A stretch of 64,000 nt of DNA from Sinomonas sp. ASV486. Its GTDB lineage: Bacteria; Actinomycetota; Actinomycetes; Actinomycetales; Micrococcaceae. The position numbers and the translations under genes were made by a program. Location: positions 45,585 to 109,584 of the forward strand of contig NZ_JAVFJK010000015.1 in the NCBI RefSeq assembly GCF_030908215.1. The letters are read 5' to 3'. The notes beneath the pieces were generated by a model. The model was not told where the DNA came from and ran no database searches. It worked only from the letters and a program-made list of their open reading frames with translations. Of this stretch, positions 28,913 through 36,201 are shown piece by piece. How positions within the stretch are numbered: position 1 is the stretch's first letter; every line of letters starts with the position of its first letter.

Positions 28913-29437
28913 ATGACGGTGACCTCGATCCCGGGCTCTGCTCCGCAGACCAAGGCGGCCCGCCAGGCGCGTATCCGCGCACTCCTGGCGGGGGCCTCGG
29001 TGCGCTCGCAGGCGGAGCTCGCAACGCTCCTCGCGGACGACGGCGTGCAGGTCACCCAGGCGACCCTCTCCCGTGACCTTGTGGAGATCGGGGCGGTGCG
29101 CGTGCGCGGCGCGGACGGCGGCCTCGTGTACGCGATCAGGGGAGAGGGCGGCGACCGGAGCCCCCGGACCGGCCAGGCCCCTGAGGTGCTCGATGCCCGG
29201 CTCGCGAAGCTCTGCGCCGATCTGCTGGTCACGGCCGAGGCCTCGGCGAATATCGTGGTGCTGCGCACCCCGCCGGGTGCGGCCAATTTCCTGGCTCTCG
29301 CGATCGACCACTCGGTGATCCCCTCGATCCTCGGCACGATCGCCGGGGACGACACGGTCATGATCATCACGCGCGACGCCGCCGGGGGCGAGGCCGTCGC
29401 GGCCCGGTTCCTCGAGCTCGCGTCTCAGGGGGCCTGA
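28913..29437 (+). CDS. argR: Arginine repressor
   Basis: A 174-residue hexameric regulator that binds ARG boxes when arginine is present. The N-terminal winged helix (about 14-80) has ARQARIRALLAGASVRSQAELATLL and the recognition region VTQATLSRDLVEIGAVRVR. The C-terminal oligomerisation and arginine-binding domain ends with LGTIAGDDTVMIITRD, whose GDDT supplies the Asp pair contacting arginine. A Gly-rich linker (GEGGDRSPRTGQA) is longer than in E. coli. It lies 4 nt after argF and is the last gene of this arg unit; argG and argH are found about 17 kb further on. Confidence 0.95.
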   Translation: MTVTSIPGSAPQTKAARQARIRALLAGASVRSQAELATLLADDGVQVTQATLSRDLVEIGAVRVRGADGGLVYAIRGEGGDRSPRTGQAPEVLDARLAKLCADLLVTAEASANIVVLRTPPGAANFLALAIDHSVIPSILGTIAGDDTVMIITRDAAGGEAVAARFLELASQGA

Positions 29438-29603
29438 GCCGGGTAGCACCAATCACAACAGGCCCTGGCCGGCATGGCAGGCCTGCAGCAGCGCCTGTTA
29501 TGCCGATGAGGGCCTCTCATGCGGAATGAGGTGCGACCATGCCCGGCGACGCCCGCGAGGGGCACACGCCCACGCGCGGCGGCGGGTGACCGCGTCAACC
29601 CTG
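29438..29603. other. argR-DinB convergent spacer
   Basis: These 166 bases hold no gene I can support. AACAGGC near 29458 can pair with GCCTGTT near 29494, with an inner CTGGCCGGCATGGCAG fold. This could terminate the arg transcript, but no T-tract follows. Confidence 0.35.
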
Positions 29604-30188
29604 TCAGAAGCGATTCGCCAGCTCGGTGAGCTTCTGCACGTAGGCCGGCCAGTCCAGGTCCGGGAGGTTGCCGGTGCCCGCACGGAGCCCGGCCGCGCCG
29701 TCGATCGACTCGCGGAGGATGTCGGCGTGCCCAGCATGCCGGGCGAGGTCTGAGAGCACATGCACCATGACTTGGCCCAAAGTGACCTGCGCCCGCTCCT
29801 CGGGCCACCACGGGACGCATCCGACCGTGTCGAGGGGGAGGGTATCGACAGTCGCGTCAGCGAACGCCCAGACCCGCCGGTAGAGGTCGACGATCCCCTC
29901 CGCGGTCTCATTCTCGGTCGCGAACCAGTCGGCCTGCGGGTCGGCGTCGGTCTCCTCGTCGGACACGCGCTCCTCGGGCGAGGGCCACGAACGCCCGAAG
30001 ACGTCCCCGAAGTACCCGATCTCCACGTTCGCCGCGTGCTTGACGATGCCGAGCAGGCTCGTGCCCGTGGGCGTGCGGGGGAGCCGGAGGTCGCGTTCGC
30101 TGAGCCCCTCGAGCTTCCACACGAGCGCGTCCCGGGTGCTCTGGAGGTAGCGCCGTAGCGCGTCTTTGGGGTCGCTGGGGCCTGTCAT
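29604..30188 (-). CDS. DinB family protein (DUF664-like)
   Basis: A 194-residue four-helix-bundle protein. Conserved histidines at metal-ligand positions are seen in LLGIVKHAANVEIGYFGDVFG (near 50) and HVLSDLARHAGHADILRESIDG (near 143-160), the typical H...HxxxH set of DinB/YfiT/DUF664 proteins. Such proteins bind metal and in actinobacteria often work as thiol (mycothiol)-dependent transferases or hydrolases, but the substrate is unknown. TAGAAT ends six nt before the ATG, suggesting a leaderless message. It converges with argR and is divergent from the gene at 30286. Confidence 0.82.
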   Translation of the reverse strand: MTGPSDPKDALRRYLQSTRDALVWKLEGLSERDLRLPRTPTGTSLLGIVKHAANVEIGYFGDVFGRSWPSPEERVSDEETDADPQADWFATENETAEGIVDLYRRVWAFADATVDTLPLDTVGCVPWWPEERAQVTLGQVMVHVLSDLARHAGHADILRESIDGAAGLRAGTGNLPDLDWPAYVQKLTELANRF

Positions 30189-30195
30189 GCCAGCA

Positions 30196-30227
30196 TTCTA
30201 CGAATCGCCATTCTTCTACGAATCGCC
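30196..30227. repeat. 14-bp direct repeat in a divergent promoter region
   Basis: TTCTACGAATCGCC occurs at 30196-30209 and 30214-30227, an 18-nt period. The first copy contains the -10 of the leftward DinB-like gene on the opposite strand. The pair could be a regulator site or a small duplication. Confidence 0.5.
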
Positions 30228-30285
30228 CGGCGATCGATCAGGAATCGAGAAGGCCTCCGGAAACGCCAGACGTAGGCTGGGCAGC

Positions 30286-30750
30286 ATGTCATACACCGTA
30301 GATTTCAAGGACGTCTCGAGGGTCGGCCTCGAGTCGTCCCCCGTCGTGGAGGCCCTCGCCGGACTCCGGGCCAACGAGTCCCGCTACTTCAAGAACAAGT
30401 ACGATCACGACTTCACCGTTACGCCGGCCAGCGAGGCGCCCGAGACCCTCGAGTGGGTCAACCGGATCCTCGCCGAGGAGCGCAACCTCACCATCGCCTC
30501 CCGCCCGCTCGAGGTGACAGCCTTCGAGGTGGACGGCATCAAGATGGCCTACGTGTTCTACGAGTCCGGCCTATCGATCAACGTCATGTACACGCTCGAG
30601 GACGGCGGCAAGCGCGCCGTGGGCTTCAAGCTCTCCCAGGGCATGGAGGTCCCCGAGGAACTTGCCGGCACCTTCAAGTTCGCGCGGCAGAAGTCCAAGC
30701 TCGCCGGAGAGATCCGCGGCTCGTACTTCGTGATCAAGGGCCAATACTGA
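30286..30750 (+). CDS. Conserved protein of unknown function
   Basis: A 154-residue acidic protein with no membrane segment or signal peptide. Visible features are an N-terminal SYTVDFKDVSRVGLESSPVVEAL, an aromatic cluster ESRYFKNKYDHDF near residues 46-58, and a C-terminal basic run FKFARQKSKLAGE. I do not recognise its family. The ATG at 30286 is used because TAGGCT (30273-30278) ends seven nt before it; the frame is open to 30166 but that part overlaps the divergent promoter. The codon use is like its neighbours. It precedes the FAD oxidoreductase, separated by an ECF41-type promoter. Confidence 0.7.
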   Translation: MSYTVDFKDVSRVGLESSPVVEALAGLRANESRYFKNKYDHDFTVTPASEAPETLEWVNRILAEERNLTIASRPLEVTAFEVDGIKMAYVFYESGLSINVMYTLEDGGKRAVGFKLSQGMEVPEELAGTFKFARQKSKLAGEIRGSYFVIKGQY

Positions 30751-30755
30751 CCGAG

Positions 30756-30782
30756 TGTCACACTGCGCGGGCCGGCGGTGTC
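30756..30782 (+). promoter_or_regulatory. ECF41-type sigma promoter
   Basis: TGTCACA (30756-30762), a 16-nt spacer and TGTC (30779-30782) match the reported ECF41 consensus TGTCACA-N16-CGTC except for one base in the -10. It lies 50 nt before an oxidoreductase gene that is followed by an ECF41 sigma gene, as expected for autoregulation. Confidence 0.7.
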
Positions 30783-30831
30783 TTCTGGCCGGAATCCCGA
30801 TAGGCGGGATCCGGAAACCCCAGGAGGGACT

Positions 30832-32040
30832 GTGGCTGAGAACACCGGCGCCGCGAACACGCGCGTCGTCGTCATCGGGGGCGGCTACGCCGGCACGATG
30901 GCGGCCAATCGGCTGACGCGGCGGGAGGGCGCCGCCGTGACGCTCATCAACCCCCGTCCGCAGTTCGTCGAGCGGATCCGCCTGCACCAGCTTGTAGGCG
31001 GGACGCACGACGCCGTCCACGACTTCCGCGACGTCCTCGCCAAGGGCGTCCGGCTGGTTCTCGACTCGGCGTCGCGGATCGACGCTGCCGAGCGCGCCGT
31101 CCTGCTCGAATCGGGCGAGACCGTCGAGTACGACTACCTCGTGTACGCCGTCGGCAGCGCGGGCGCGCGGCCCACGGTGCCCGGGGCGGTCGATTTCGCC
31201 CATCCGCTCTCGACCCTCGAGGACGCCCGTCGCGCGCGCGCAGCGGTCGACGCCGCACCCGCGGCCGCCGCTGTGACGGTCGTGGGGGCCGGGCCCACCG
31301 GCATCGAGACCGCCGCCGAGCTCGCCGAGCGGGGACGCACAGTCACGCTCGTGACCGGCGGGGTCCTGGCCCCGTACTTCCACCCGGGGGCCCGCCGCGC
31401 GCTCTGCGCCCGCCTGTCGAGGCTGGGCGTGGAGGTGCTCGACGGCGCCGGCAGTCGGGCTGCCGAGGTGAGCCGCGCCGTCGTGCGCCTCGAGGATGGC
31501 CGCGAGGTGCGCAGCGATGTGACCCTCTGGACTGCGGGCTTCGCCGTTCCGGACCTTGCCGTCCGCAGCGGCCTGCGTACGGACGCGGCAGGTCGCCTCC
31601 TCACGGACGAGACACTCACGAGCGCGGACAGCCCGCGGATCGTGGCCGCCGGAGACTCGGCCGCGCCCTCGGGCGTGGCGTACAGGATGAGCTGCCAGGC
31701 CGCGCTTCCGCTGGGATCGCACGCCGCGGACACCGTGCTCGCGCGGATCGCGGGAGCGACACCGCGCGAGGTCGCCGTCGGGTTCGTCGCCCAATGCGTG
31801 AGCACGGGGCGGCGCACCGGCCTCCTCCAGCTCGCGTCGAGCGACGACCATGCGAAGAAGTCCTTCGTCGGCGGGCGGAGCGGGGCCGCGCTCAAGGAGG
31901 CGATCTGCTGGTCGACCTACCAGGCGCTCCTCTTGGAGGCGAAGCACCCGGGGTCGGTCAACTGGGCCTTCATCAGGGACGGCCACCGCGCGGGTCTGCT
32001 CGAGGCATCCCACCGTCGGTACGTCGCGCGTACCGCGTAG
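30832..32040 (+). CDS. FAD-dependent pyridine nucleotide-disulphide oxidoreductase (NDH-2-like)
   Basis: A 402-residue flavoprotein. The FAD dinucleotide fold is VVVIGGGYAGTMAANRL (about 12-28), the NAD(P)H fold is VTVVGAGPTGIETAAEL (about 145-161), and the second FAD contact is IVAAGDSAAPSG (near 282). The arrangement matches type II NADH dehydrogenase and related AIF-like proteins, but the C-terminus lacks a clear membrane helix and no redox Cys pair is visible. The GTG at 30832 has CAGGAGGG upstream. It sits behind an ECF41-type promoter and 26 nt before the sigma gene; such oxidoreductases are typical ECF41 partners. The substrate is unknown. Confidence 0.83.
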   Translation: MAENTGAANTRVVVIGGGYAGTMAANRLTRREGAAVTLINPRPQFVERIRLHQLVGGTHDAVHDFRDVLAKGVRLVLDSASRIDAAERAVLLESGETVEYDYLVYAVGSAGARPTVPGAVDFAHPLSTLEDARRARAAVDAAPAAAAVTVVGAGPTGIETAAELAERGRTVTLVTGGVLAPYFHPGARRALCARLSRLGVEVLDGAGSRAAEVSRAVVRLEDGREVRSDVTLWTAGFAVPDLAVRSGLRTDAAGRLLTDETLTSADSPRIVAAGDSAAPSGVAYRMSCQAALPLGSHAADTVLARIAGATPREVAVGFVAQCVSTGRRTGLLQLASSDDHAKKSFVGGRSGAALKEAICWSTYQALLLEAKHPGSVNWAFIRDGHRAGLLEASHRRYVARTA

Positions 32041-32066
32041 CGTAGGCGGGGGAGAGGGGAGGAACG

Positions 32067-32960
32067 ATGGGCGACAGCGTCGTCGAGGGGGCCACCTTGG
32101 CGTTCACGCGCCATCGGAACCTGCTGTTCACGGTCGCCTACGAGATGCTCGGCTCGGCCGCGGACGCCGAGGATGTCCTCCAGGAGACCTGGCTGCGGTG
32201 GGTCAAGGCTCATCTTGACGAGGTACGGGACGAGCGGGCGTACCTGGTCCGGATCACCACCCGCCAGGCACTCAACCGACTGCGCACCCTGAGCCGGCGT
32301 AGGGAAACCTACGTCGGGCCGTGGCTGCCCGAGCCCCTCCTGACCTCACCGGACGTGGCGGAAGACGTCGAGCTCGCCGAGAGCCTCTCCATGGCCCTCA
32401 TGCTCGTCCTCGAGACGCTCACCCCGACCGAACGGGCGGTGTTCGTGCTGCGGGAGGTCTTCGACGTCGGCTACGACGAGATCGCAGCCGCCGTCGACAA
32501 GAGCCCCGCGGCCGTGCGGCAGATCGCGCACCGGGCCAGGCAGAGCGTCGAGGCCCGGAGGCCCCGCGAGACGGCTGCCCCGGCAGAGGTCCGGGCGGCG
32601 CTTGTGTCCTTCCAGCGCGCCGTGGAGACCGGGGACATCCAAGGGCTGCTCGATGTGCTGGCACCGGATGTGGTCCTCATCTCCGACGGCGGCGGGCTCC
32701 GGCAGGCGGCTCTGAGGCCCATCCTCGGGGTCGAGAAGGTGCTCCGGTTCTTCGCCGGGATCATGGCCAAGGCGCCTGGCCCAGTCACCGGCGAGCCCGC
32801 GCAGGTCAACGGCACGCCCGGCCTGCTCATGTCCGTCGGCGGCGAGGTCGACGGCGTCATGGCAGTCCGCATCGAGGGCTCCCGGGTCACGGCGATCTAC
32901 TACGTCCGCAACCCCGAGAAGCTCTCGGGACTGGACCGCAGGAGAAGGCTCGCCCGATAG
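32067..32960 (+). CDS. ECF41-family RNA polymerase sigma factor (SigJ-like)
   Basis: A 297-residue sigma factor. Region 2 (about 10-80) contains LLFTVAYEMLGSAADAEDVLQETWLRW and region 4 (about 110-165) contains LTPTERAVFVLREVFDVGYDEIAAAV. A C-terminal SnoaL-like extension of about 120 residues has DGGG at 207-210 and NPEKL near the end, the two motifs that mark ECF41 (DGGG, NPDKL). In this family the extension replaces an anti-sigma factor and tunes activity. The ATG at 32067 lacks a strong ribosome site but follows the oxidoreductase by 26 nt. A promoter of its own class lies upstream of that gene. Confidence 0.9.
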   Translation: MGDSVVEGATLAFTRHRNLLFTVAYEMLGSAADAEDVLQETWLRWVKAHLDEVRDERAYLVRITTRQALNRLRTLSRRRETYVGPWLPEPLLTSPDVAEDVELAESLSMALMLVLETLTPTERAVFVLREVFDVGYDEIAAAVDKSPAAVRQIAHRARQSVEARRPRETAAPAEVRAALVSFQRAVETGDIQGLLDVLAPDVVLISDGGGLRQAALRPILGVEKVLRFFAGIMAKAPGPVTGEPAQVNGTPGLLMSVGGEVDGVMAVRIEGSRVTAIYYVRNPEKLSGLDRRRRLAR

Positions 32961-33012
32961 CGCCGTCAGAACGGATCGGGCGGACCGCCCTCTACGCGCC
33001 CGGAGAGGCCGG

Positions 33013-33672
33013 TCACTTCCGGGACGCACCGGCGGTCCACCAGCACAAGGCGACTACGGCGCCGTCGTGGGCTCGAAACTCTGCAGCCAGCGCGCCGTCG
33101 CAGCCGAGCCTCTCGCCGAGGACGACCCCGGCCGACCCCACGTCCCAGTTGGTCGCGAGCCTGGCGTCGGGCCAGTCCATCGGCACCCTGAGGACCGGGA
33201 AGACGCACTTGTAGACGGCCTCGCGGAGGGCGAAGCAGACAGTTGCGACGTACTCTGCGGGTGCGCCCGGCGGAGCCGCTTGGGCGTCGTCGGGCATCAC
33301 GACACGTTCCCACAGCGCGGCGTGCCGCGGTCGCACAACCTCGACGTCCACGCCGACGCCGCGCACCCCGGAACGCGTCCACGCGGCAGCGGCGGCCGCC
33401 CACGGCGCGGAATGGGAGATGCTCCCCGCAACGCCGGCGGGCCACACCGGGCAGCCATCTGCATCGGCGCCGATGGGAACGCGCTCGAGCCCCGGGCCGC
33501 CGAGGAGTCCGAGGGCGGCCCGGGCCGCGGCCCTGCCGTGCTCGTGTTCCGCGCTGCGGTGGCGGCGCCCCCGACCGTCTCCGCCGTGGGCCCGCAGCAC
33601 GGCGATCCGGCCGGGAAAGCCCTCCGAGGCGGCGGCGGTGAAGCCGTCCCCGCCCTCAGCCGCGGCCGACAC
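33013..33672 (-). CDS. EntD-type 4'-phosphopantetheinyl transferase
   Basis: A 219-residue enzyme with the pattern of EntD-like transferases. HEHGRAAARAALGLL binds the CoA phosphate, GSISHSAPWAAAA supplies the SxSH motif, GVGVDVEVVRP supplies the Mg-binding GVDxE, and VCFALREAVYKCVFPVL supplies the F-x-x-REA-x-YK motif. Its neighbours make the ACP encoded at 37844 the natural partner. The start is uncertain: the GTG at 33672 overlaps the upstream membrane-protein gene by 17 bases and gives a family-like N-terminus, while a GTG at 33750 would add 26 residues. It is the last gene of the leftward arm of the ketosynthase cluster. Confidence 0.82.
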   Translation of the reverse strand: MSAAAEGGDGFTAAASEGFPGRIAVLRAHGGDGRGRRHRSAEHEHGRAAARAALGLLGGPGLERVPIGADADGCPVWPAGVAGSISHSAPWAAAAAAWTRSGVRGVGVDVEVVRPRHAALWERVVMPDDAQAAPPGAPAEYVATVCFALREAVYKCVFPVLRVPMDWPDARLATNWDVGSAGVVLGERLGCDGALAAEFRAHDGAVVALCWWTAGASRK

Positions 33673-34330
33673 GGAGTCGTCCGACGGCGCGAGCGCGCCG
33701 CAGCGTCGTTGCCCCACCCACTGCGATGAAGAATGCAGTCGCCGCCGCACTCACGCTCCAGACCCCGGCCGGAGTCCACGGCGCGGCGCCGGGCAGGGCA
33801 GGGAGATAGGCGTAGCCAAGTGGGGGAGGGCCGGACCACGGCGGGTACCCGAGGAGCGCGAAGTACACGACGTCCTCCACGAAACACGCGTGGAGCCCGA
33901 TCACCGCGAGGAAGAGCAGCCGCGCATCGAGCTGGCCCGCGGCGCCGTTCCGGAGCATTGCGAGCGTGCGCTGCGGGACGGCGACACCCCACAGCGCCAC
34001 CCAGTACGCGATCACCCAGCCCTGACCGTCCTCGAACCGCCAGGGGAGGATCCCGTGGGTGCCGGGAGCCAGATGTTCGCCCATCGCGAGTACGTCCAGG
34101 CCCGCGTCGGCGACGAGAAGGGCGATGTTGACGATGGTGAACGACGCCGGCCCTCGCGTCCAGCGCGCCGCGGCGAGGCTCGCGGCGGCCCAGACGACGG
34201 CCGCGGGCACAAAGAGGTCCAGCCCGGCCTTCGCGTGCAGTACGAGAACCGAGGCGACCCCGGCCGCGACGAGGAAGGCCCTCGCATGGCCGGGGTCGCC
34301 CCGCGGAGCGGCGATGTGCTGGCTGCTCAC
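33656..34330 (-). CDS. Integral membrane protein of unknown function in the ketosynthase cluster
   Basis: A 224-residue protein with about five or six hydrophobic segments: near 20-40, 45-58, 65-80, 108-124, 137-158 and 185-205. I do not recognise the family. Visible marks are HILPWRFEDGQGW-like polar loops (LAPGTHGILPWRF, near 90) and VEDVVYFALLGYPPW (near 150), where an acidic pair and aromatics lie at a helix end. This is loosely reminiscent of small carotenoid-cyclase-like membrane enzymes, but the match is weak. It may modify or move a lipid-linked product. The GTG overlaps the stop of the acyltransferase gene by 4 bases, so it belongs to the operon. Confidence 0.65.
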   Translation of the reverse strand: MSSQHIAAPRGDPGHARAFLVAAGVASVLVLHAKAGLDLFVPAAVVWAAASLAAARWTRGPASFTIVNIALLVADAGLDVLAMGEHLAPGTHGILPWRFEDGQGWVIAYWVALWGVAVPQRTLAMLRNGAAGQLDARLLFLAVIGLHACFVEDVVYFALLGYPPWSGPPPLGYAYLPALPGAAPWTPAGVWSVSAAATAFFIAVGGATTLRRARAVGRLRVGRG

Positions 34331-35532
34331 CGCGCGGCCGCGGAAGGGACCTCGCCGCCGCGGAGTTCCGCGAGCAGCTCCCTGCCGCGTTGGATCCGCA
34401 GGCGGTCGGCGGCCGCGCGATCGAGCTGGAGGAACAGCTCGAGCCAACGTGCCGCCTCCTGCGGCCGGCCGGCGTCCCGGAAGACGAGCGCGGTGTGGAG
34501 CGCGTTGCGGTGGTCCTGAGTGAGCGAGACCGCCACTCGATGTCCCATGGCTGCAGCGACGCGGTCGCCGCCGAGCCACCCGGGGAGGCGCTCCATGAGC
34601 GATGCCCAGACGTGCCACGCGAGAGCATTGCCCGGTAGCCGCCGCACGGACCGCCAGATGAGACGCCTGCTCCGCAGGGCCCACGCGAGCTGCGCGAACG
34701 GGTTGCGGGTGAACCCCGCCATCTGCCCCGCGGCCCGGCCCCGCTCGAGGTCCGCATAGTCGCAGCGCACCCCTCGCGTCACGAGTAGCGCACGCCTGAA
34801 CAGCTCCTCGGCCTCGCCGCTCTGTGCCCGGAACGCGCGCTCCACGAGGGCGTGGGCCGCGGCAGCACGCGAACCCCGGCGGGCGGGCCCGGGGGCCGGG
34901 GCGAACTCGGGGGCCACAAACGCCGGCCACTGCCCGGTCTGCCCCGCGATGCGGGCGAATACGCGCAGGATGAACTCCTGGCCCGCGGCCCGCCCCGCCT
35001 CGGGGGGAGCCAGCGGGGAGGCCACGTTGACCGCGATCCGACGGCGCCTGCGCGGCCAGCGCGAGCCGACCGGCAGAACCTCGTTGACACCGAAGAGGCC
35101 CACCGGGACCACCGGTACTCCGGCCTCGGCGGCGAGCGTCGCGAGACCGCGCCGCGGTGCGCGGAGCCAGCCGTCACGGCTGCGCGTGCCCTCGGCGTAC
35201 ATGACCAGCACGCCGCCGTCCGCGAGGACCTTCCGAGCGGCCTCAAATGCGTCCATGTCCGCCCCGCCCCGCTCCACCGGAATCCCGCCGCCCCGGCGGT
35301 TGAACCAGGCCGAAAGCGGAGAGTCGAAGAGCTCGGACTTCGAGAGGAACTTCGGGTACGGAAGGCCGTTGCATAGGAGCCACCACGCGAGGACCACGTG
35401 GTCGAAGTAGCTCGTGTGGTTAGCCGTGACGATGAACGGCGCTGCAGGCGGCTTCTCGCCGAGGACTCCGATCACCCGACGGTCCACCCAGGCCTTGAGG
35501 ACGAGGAGCAGGAGCCTCTTGAGGTAGCTCAC
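34327..35532 (-). CDS. PlsC-type 1-acylglycerol-3-phosphate O-acyltransferase-like protein
   Basis: A 401-residue acyltransferase. Motif I is ANHTSYFDHVVL (NHxxxxD, near 40), motif II is RRGGGIPVERGG, motif III is VMYAEGTRSRDG and motif IV is GVPVVPVGLFG. All four blocks for acyl transfer to a glycerol-like hydroxyl are present. A hydrophobic N-terminus (LKRLLLLVLKAWV) would anchor it to the membrane. The final 170 residues are an Arg- and Ala-rich helical extension, possibly TPR-like, not found in ordinary PlsC (about 240 residues). In this cluster it could move the finished acyl chain from ACP to an acceptor. The GTG overlaps the ribB stop. Confidence 0.82.
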   Translation of the reverse strand: MSYLKRLLLLVLKAWVDRRVIGVLGEKPPAAPFIVTANHTSYFDHVVLAWWLLCNGLPYPKFLSKSELFDSPLSAWFNRRGGGIPVERGGADMDAFEAARKVLADGGVLVMYAEGTRSRDGWLRAPRRGLATLAAEAGVPVVPVGLFGVNEVLPVGSRWPRRRRRIAVNVASPLAPPEAGRAAGQEFILRVFARIAGQTGQWPAFVAPEFAPAPGPARRGSRAAAAHALVERAFRAQSGEAEELFRRALLVTRGVRCDYADLERGRAAGQMAGFTRNPFAQLAWALRSRRLIWRSVRRLPGNALAWHVWASLMERLPGWLGGDRVAAAMGHRVAVSLTQDHRNALHTALVFRDAGRPQEAARWLELFLQLDRAAADRLRIQRGRELLAELRGGEVPSAAAR

Positions 35533-36179
35533 TCGGCCACTGCCAACTCGAGCTCGTCGGTGACCCGGGCGAGCCGGGCCTGGACGACGTCTTCGACCGT
35601 CACAGTGGTAAGGGAGTGGACGCGGGCGAATTCGGCGAGCTCGGCATCCCGGGCCATGTGCCCGTCGTCCGCGATGATCTCGACGATCACCGCCGCCTTG
35701 CGCAGGCCCGCGAGGGCACACAGGTCAGTGGAGGCCTCTGTGTGGCCGCGCCGGGCCAGCACGCCGGCCGGCCGTGCGACGAGCGGGAAGATGTGGCCGG
35801 GGCGCCGCAGCGTGTCGGGCGCGAGGTTCTCGTCCAGGATGACGCGGATCGTCTCGGCCCGGTCGAAGGCGGAGATGCCGGTCGTGACCCCGAAGTGGGG
35901 GGCGGCGTCGACTGACACCGTGAAGGCCGTCCCCAGATGATCCTCGTTGCGCTGGACCATGGGGGCCAGCTCCTTGGCCTCGGCGATGGACCGATCGACA
36001 GCGACGCAGATGAGTCCGCCGGCTTCGCGTGCCATGAAGTTGATCTGCTCCCCGGTCACGAGCTCAGCGGCGGCAACGAGGTCTCCCTCGTTCTCCCGGT
36101 CGGCGTCGTCAACGACCAGGATCATGTGGCCGCGGCGGAGATCGTCGAGGGCCCGTTCGAAATTCTCGGCATCAAACAT
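35529..36179 (-). CDS. ribB: 3,4-dihydroxy-2-butanone 4-phosphate synthase, stand-alone
   Basis: A 216-residue enzyme that turns ribulose 5-phosphate into formate and dihydroxybutanone phosphate, the four-carbon unit of riboflavin. The catalytic acidic loop DDADRENEGDL (about 24-34) is present, as are FGVTTGISAFDRAETIR and RPGHIFPLVARPAGVLARRGHTEAS with its His residues. Most actinobacteria have RibB fused to GTP cyclohydrolase II in a rib operon; here it is single and lies in a lipid/polyketide-like cluster with no other rib gene. AGGGAGC lies upstream of the ATG at 36179. Either it supplies flavin or its product is used as a building block; the latter is speculative. Confidence 0.88.
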   Translation of the reverse strand: MFDAENFERALDDLRRGHMILVVDDADRENEGDLVAAAELVTGEQINFMAREAGGLICVAVDRSIAEAKELAPMVQRNEDHLGTAFTVSVDAAPHFGVTTGISAFDRAETIRVILDENLAPDTLRRPGHIFPLVARPAGVLARRGHTEASTDLCALAGLRKAAVIVEIIADDGHMARDAELAEFARVHSLTTVTVEDVVQARLARVTDELELAVAE

Positions 36180-36201
36180 GGTGTGCTCCCTGGAAGTAGT
36201 T

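Noticed and set aside
33673..33750. Longer start for the EntD-like transferase at 33750
   Set aside because: It would overlap the upstream gene by 95 bases and adds sequence without similarity to the family; kept only as an alternative.
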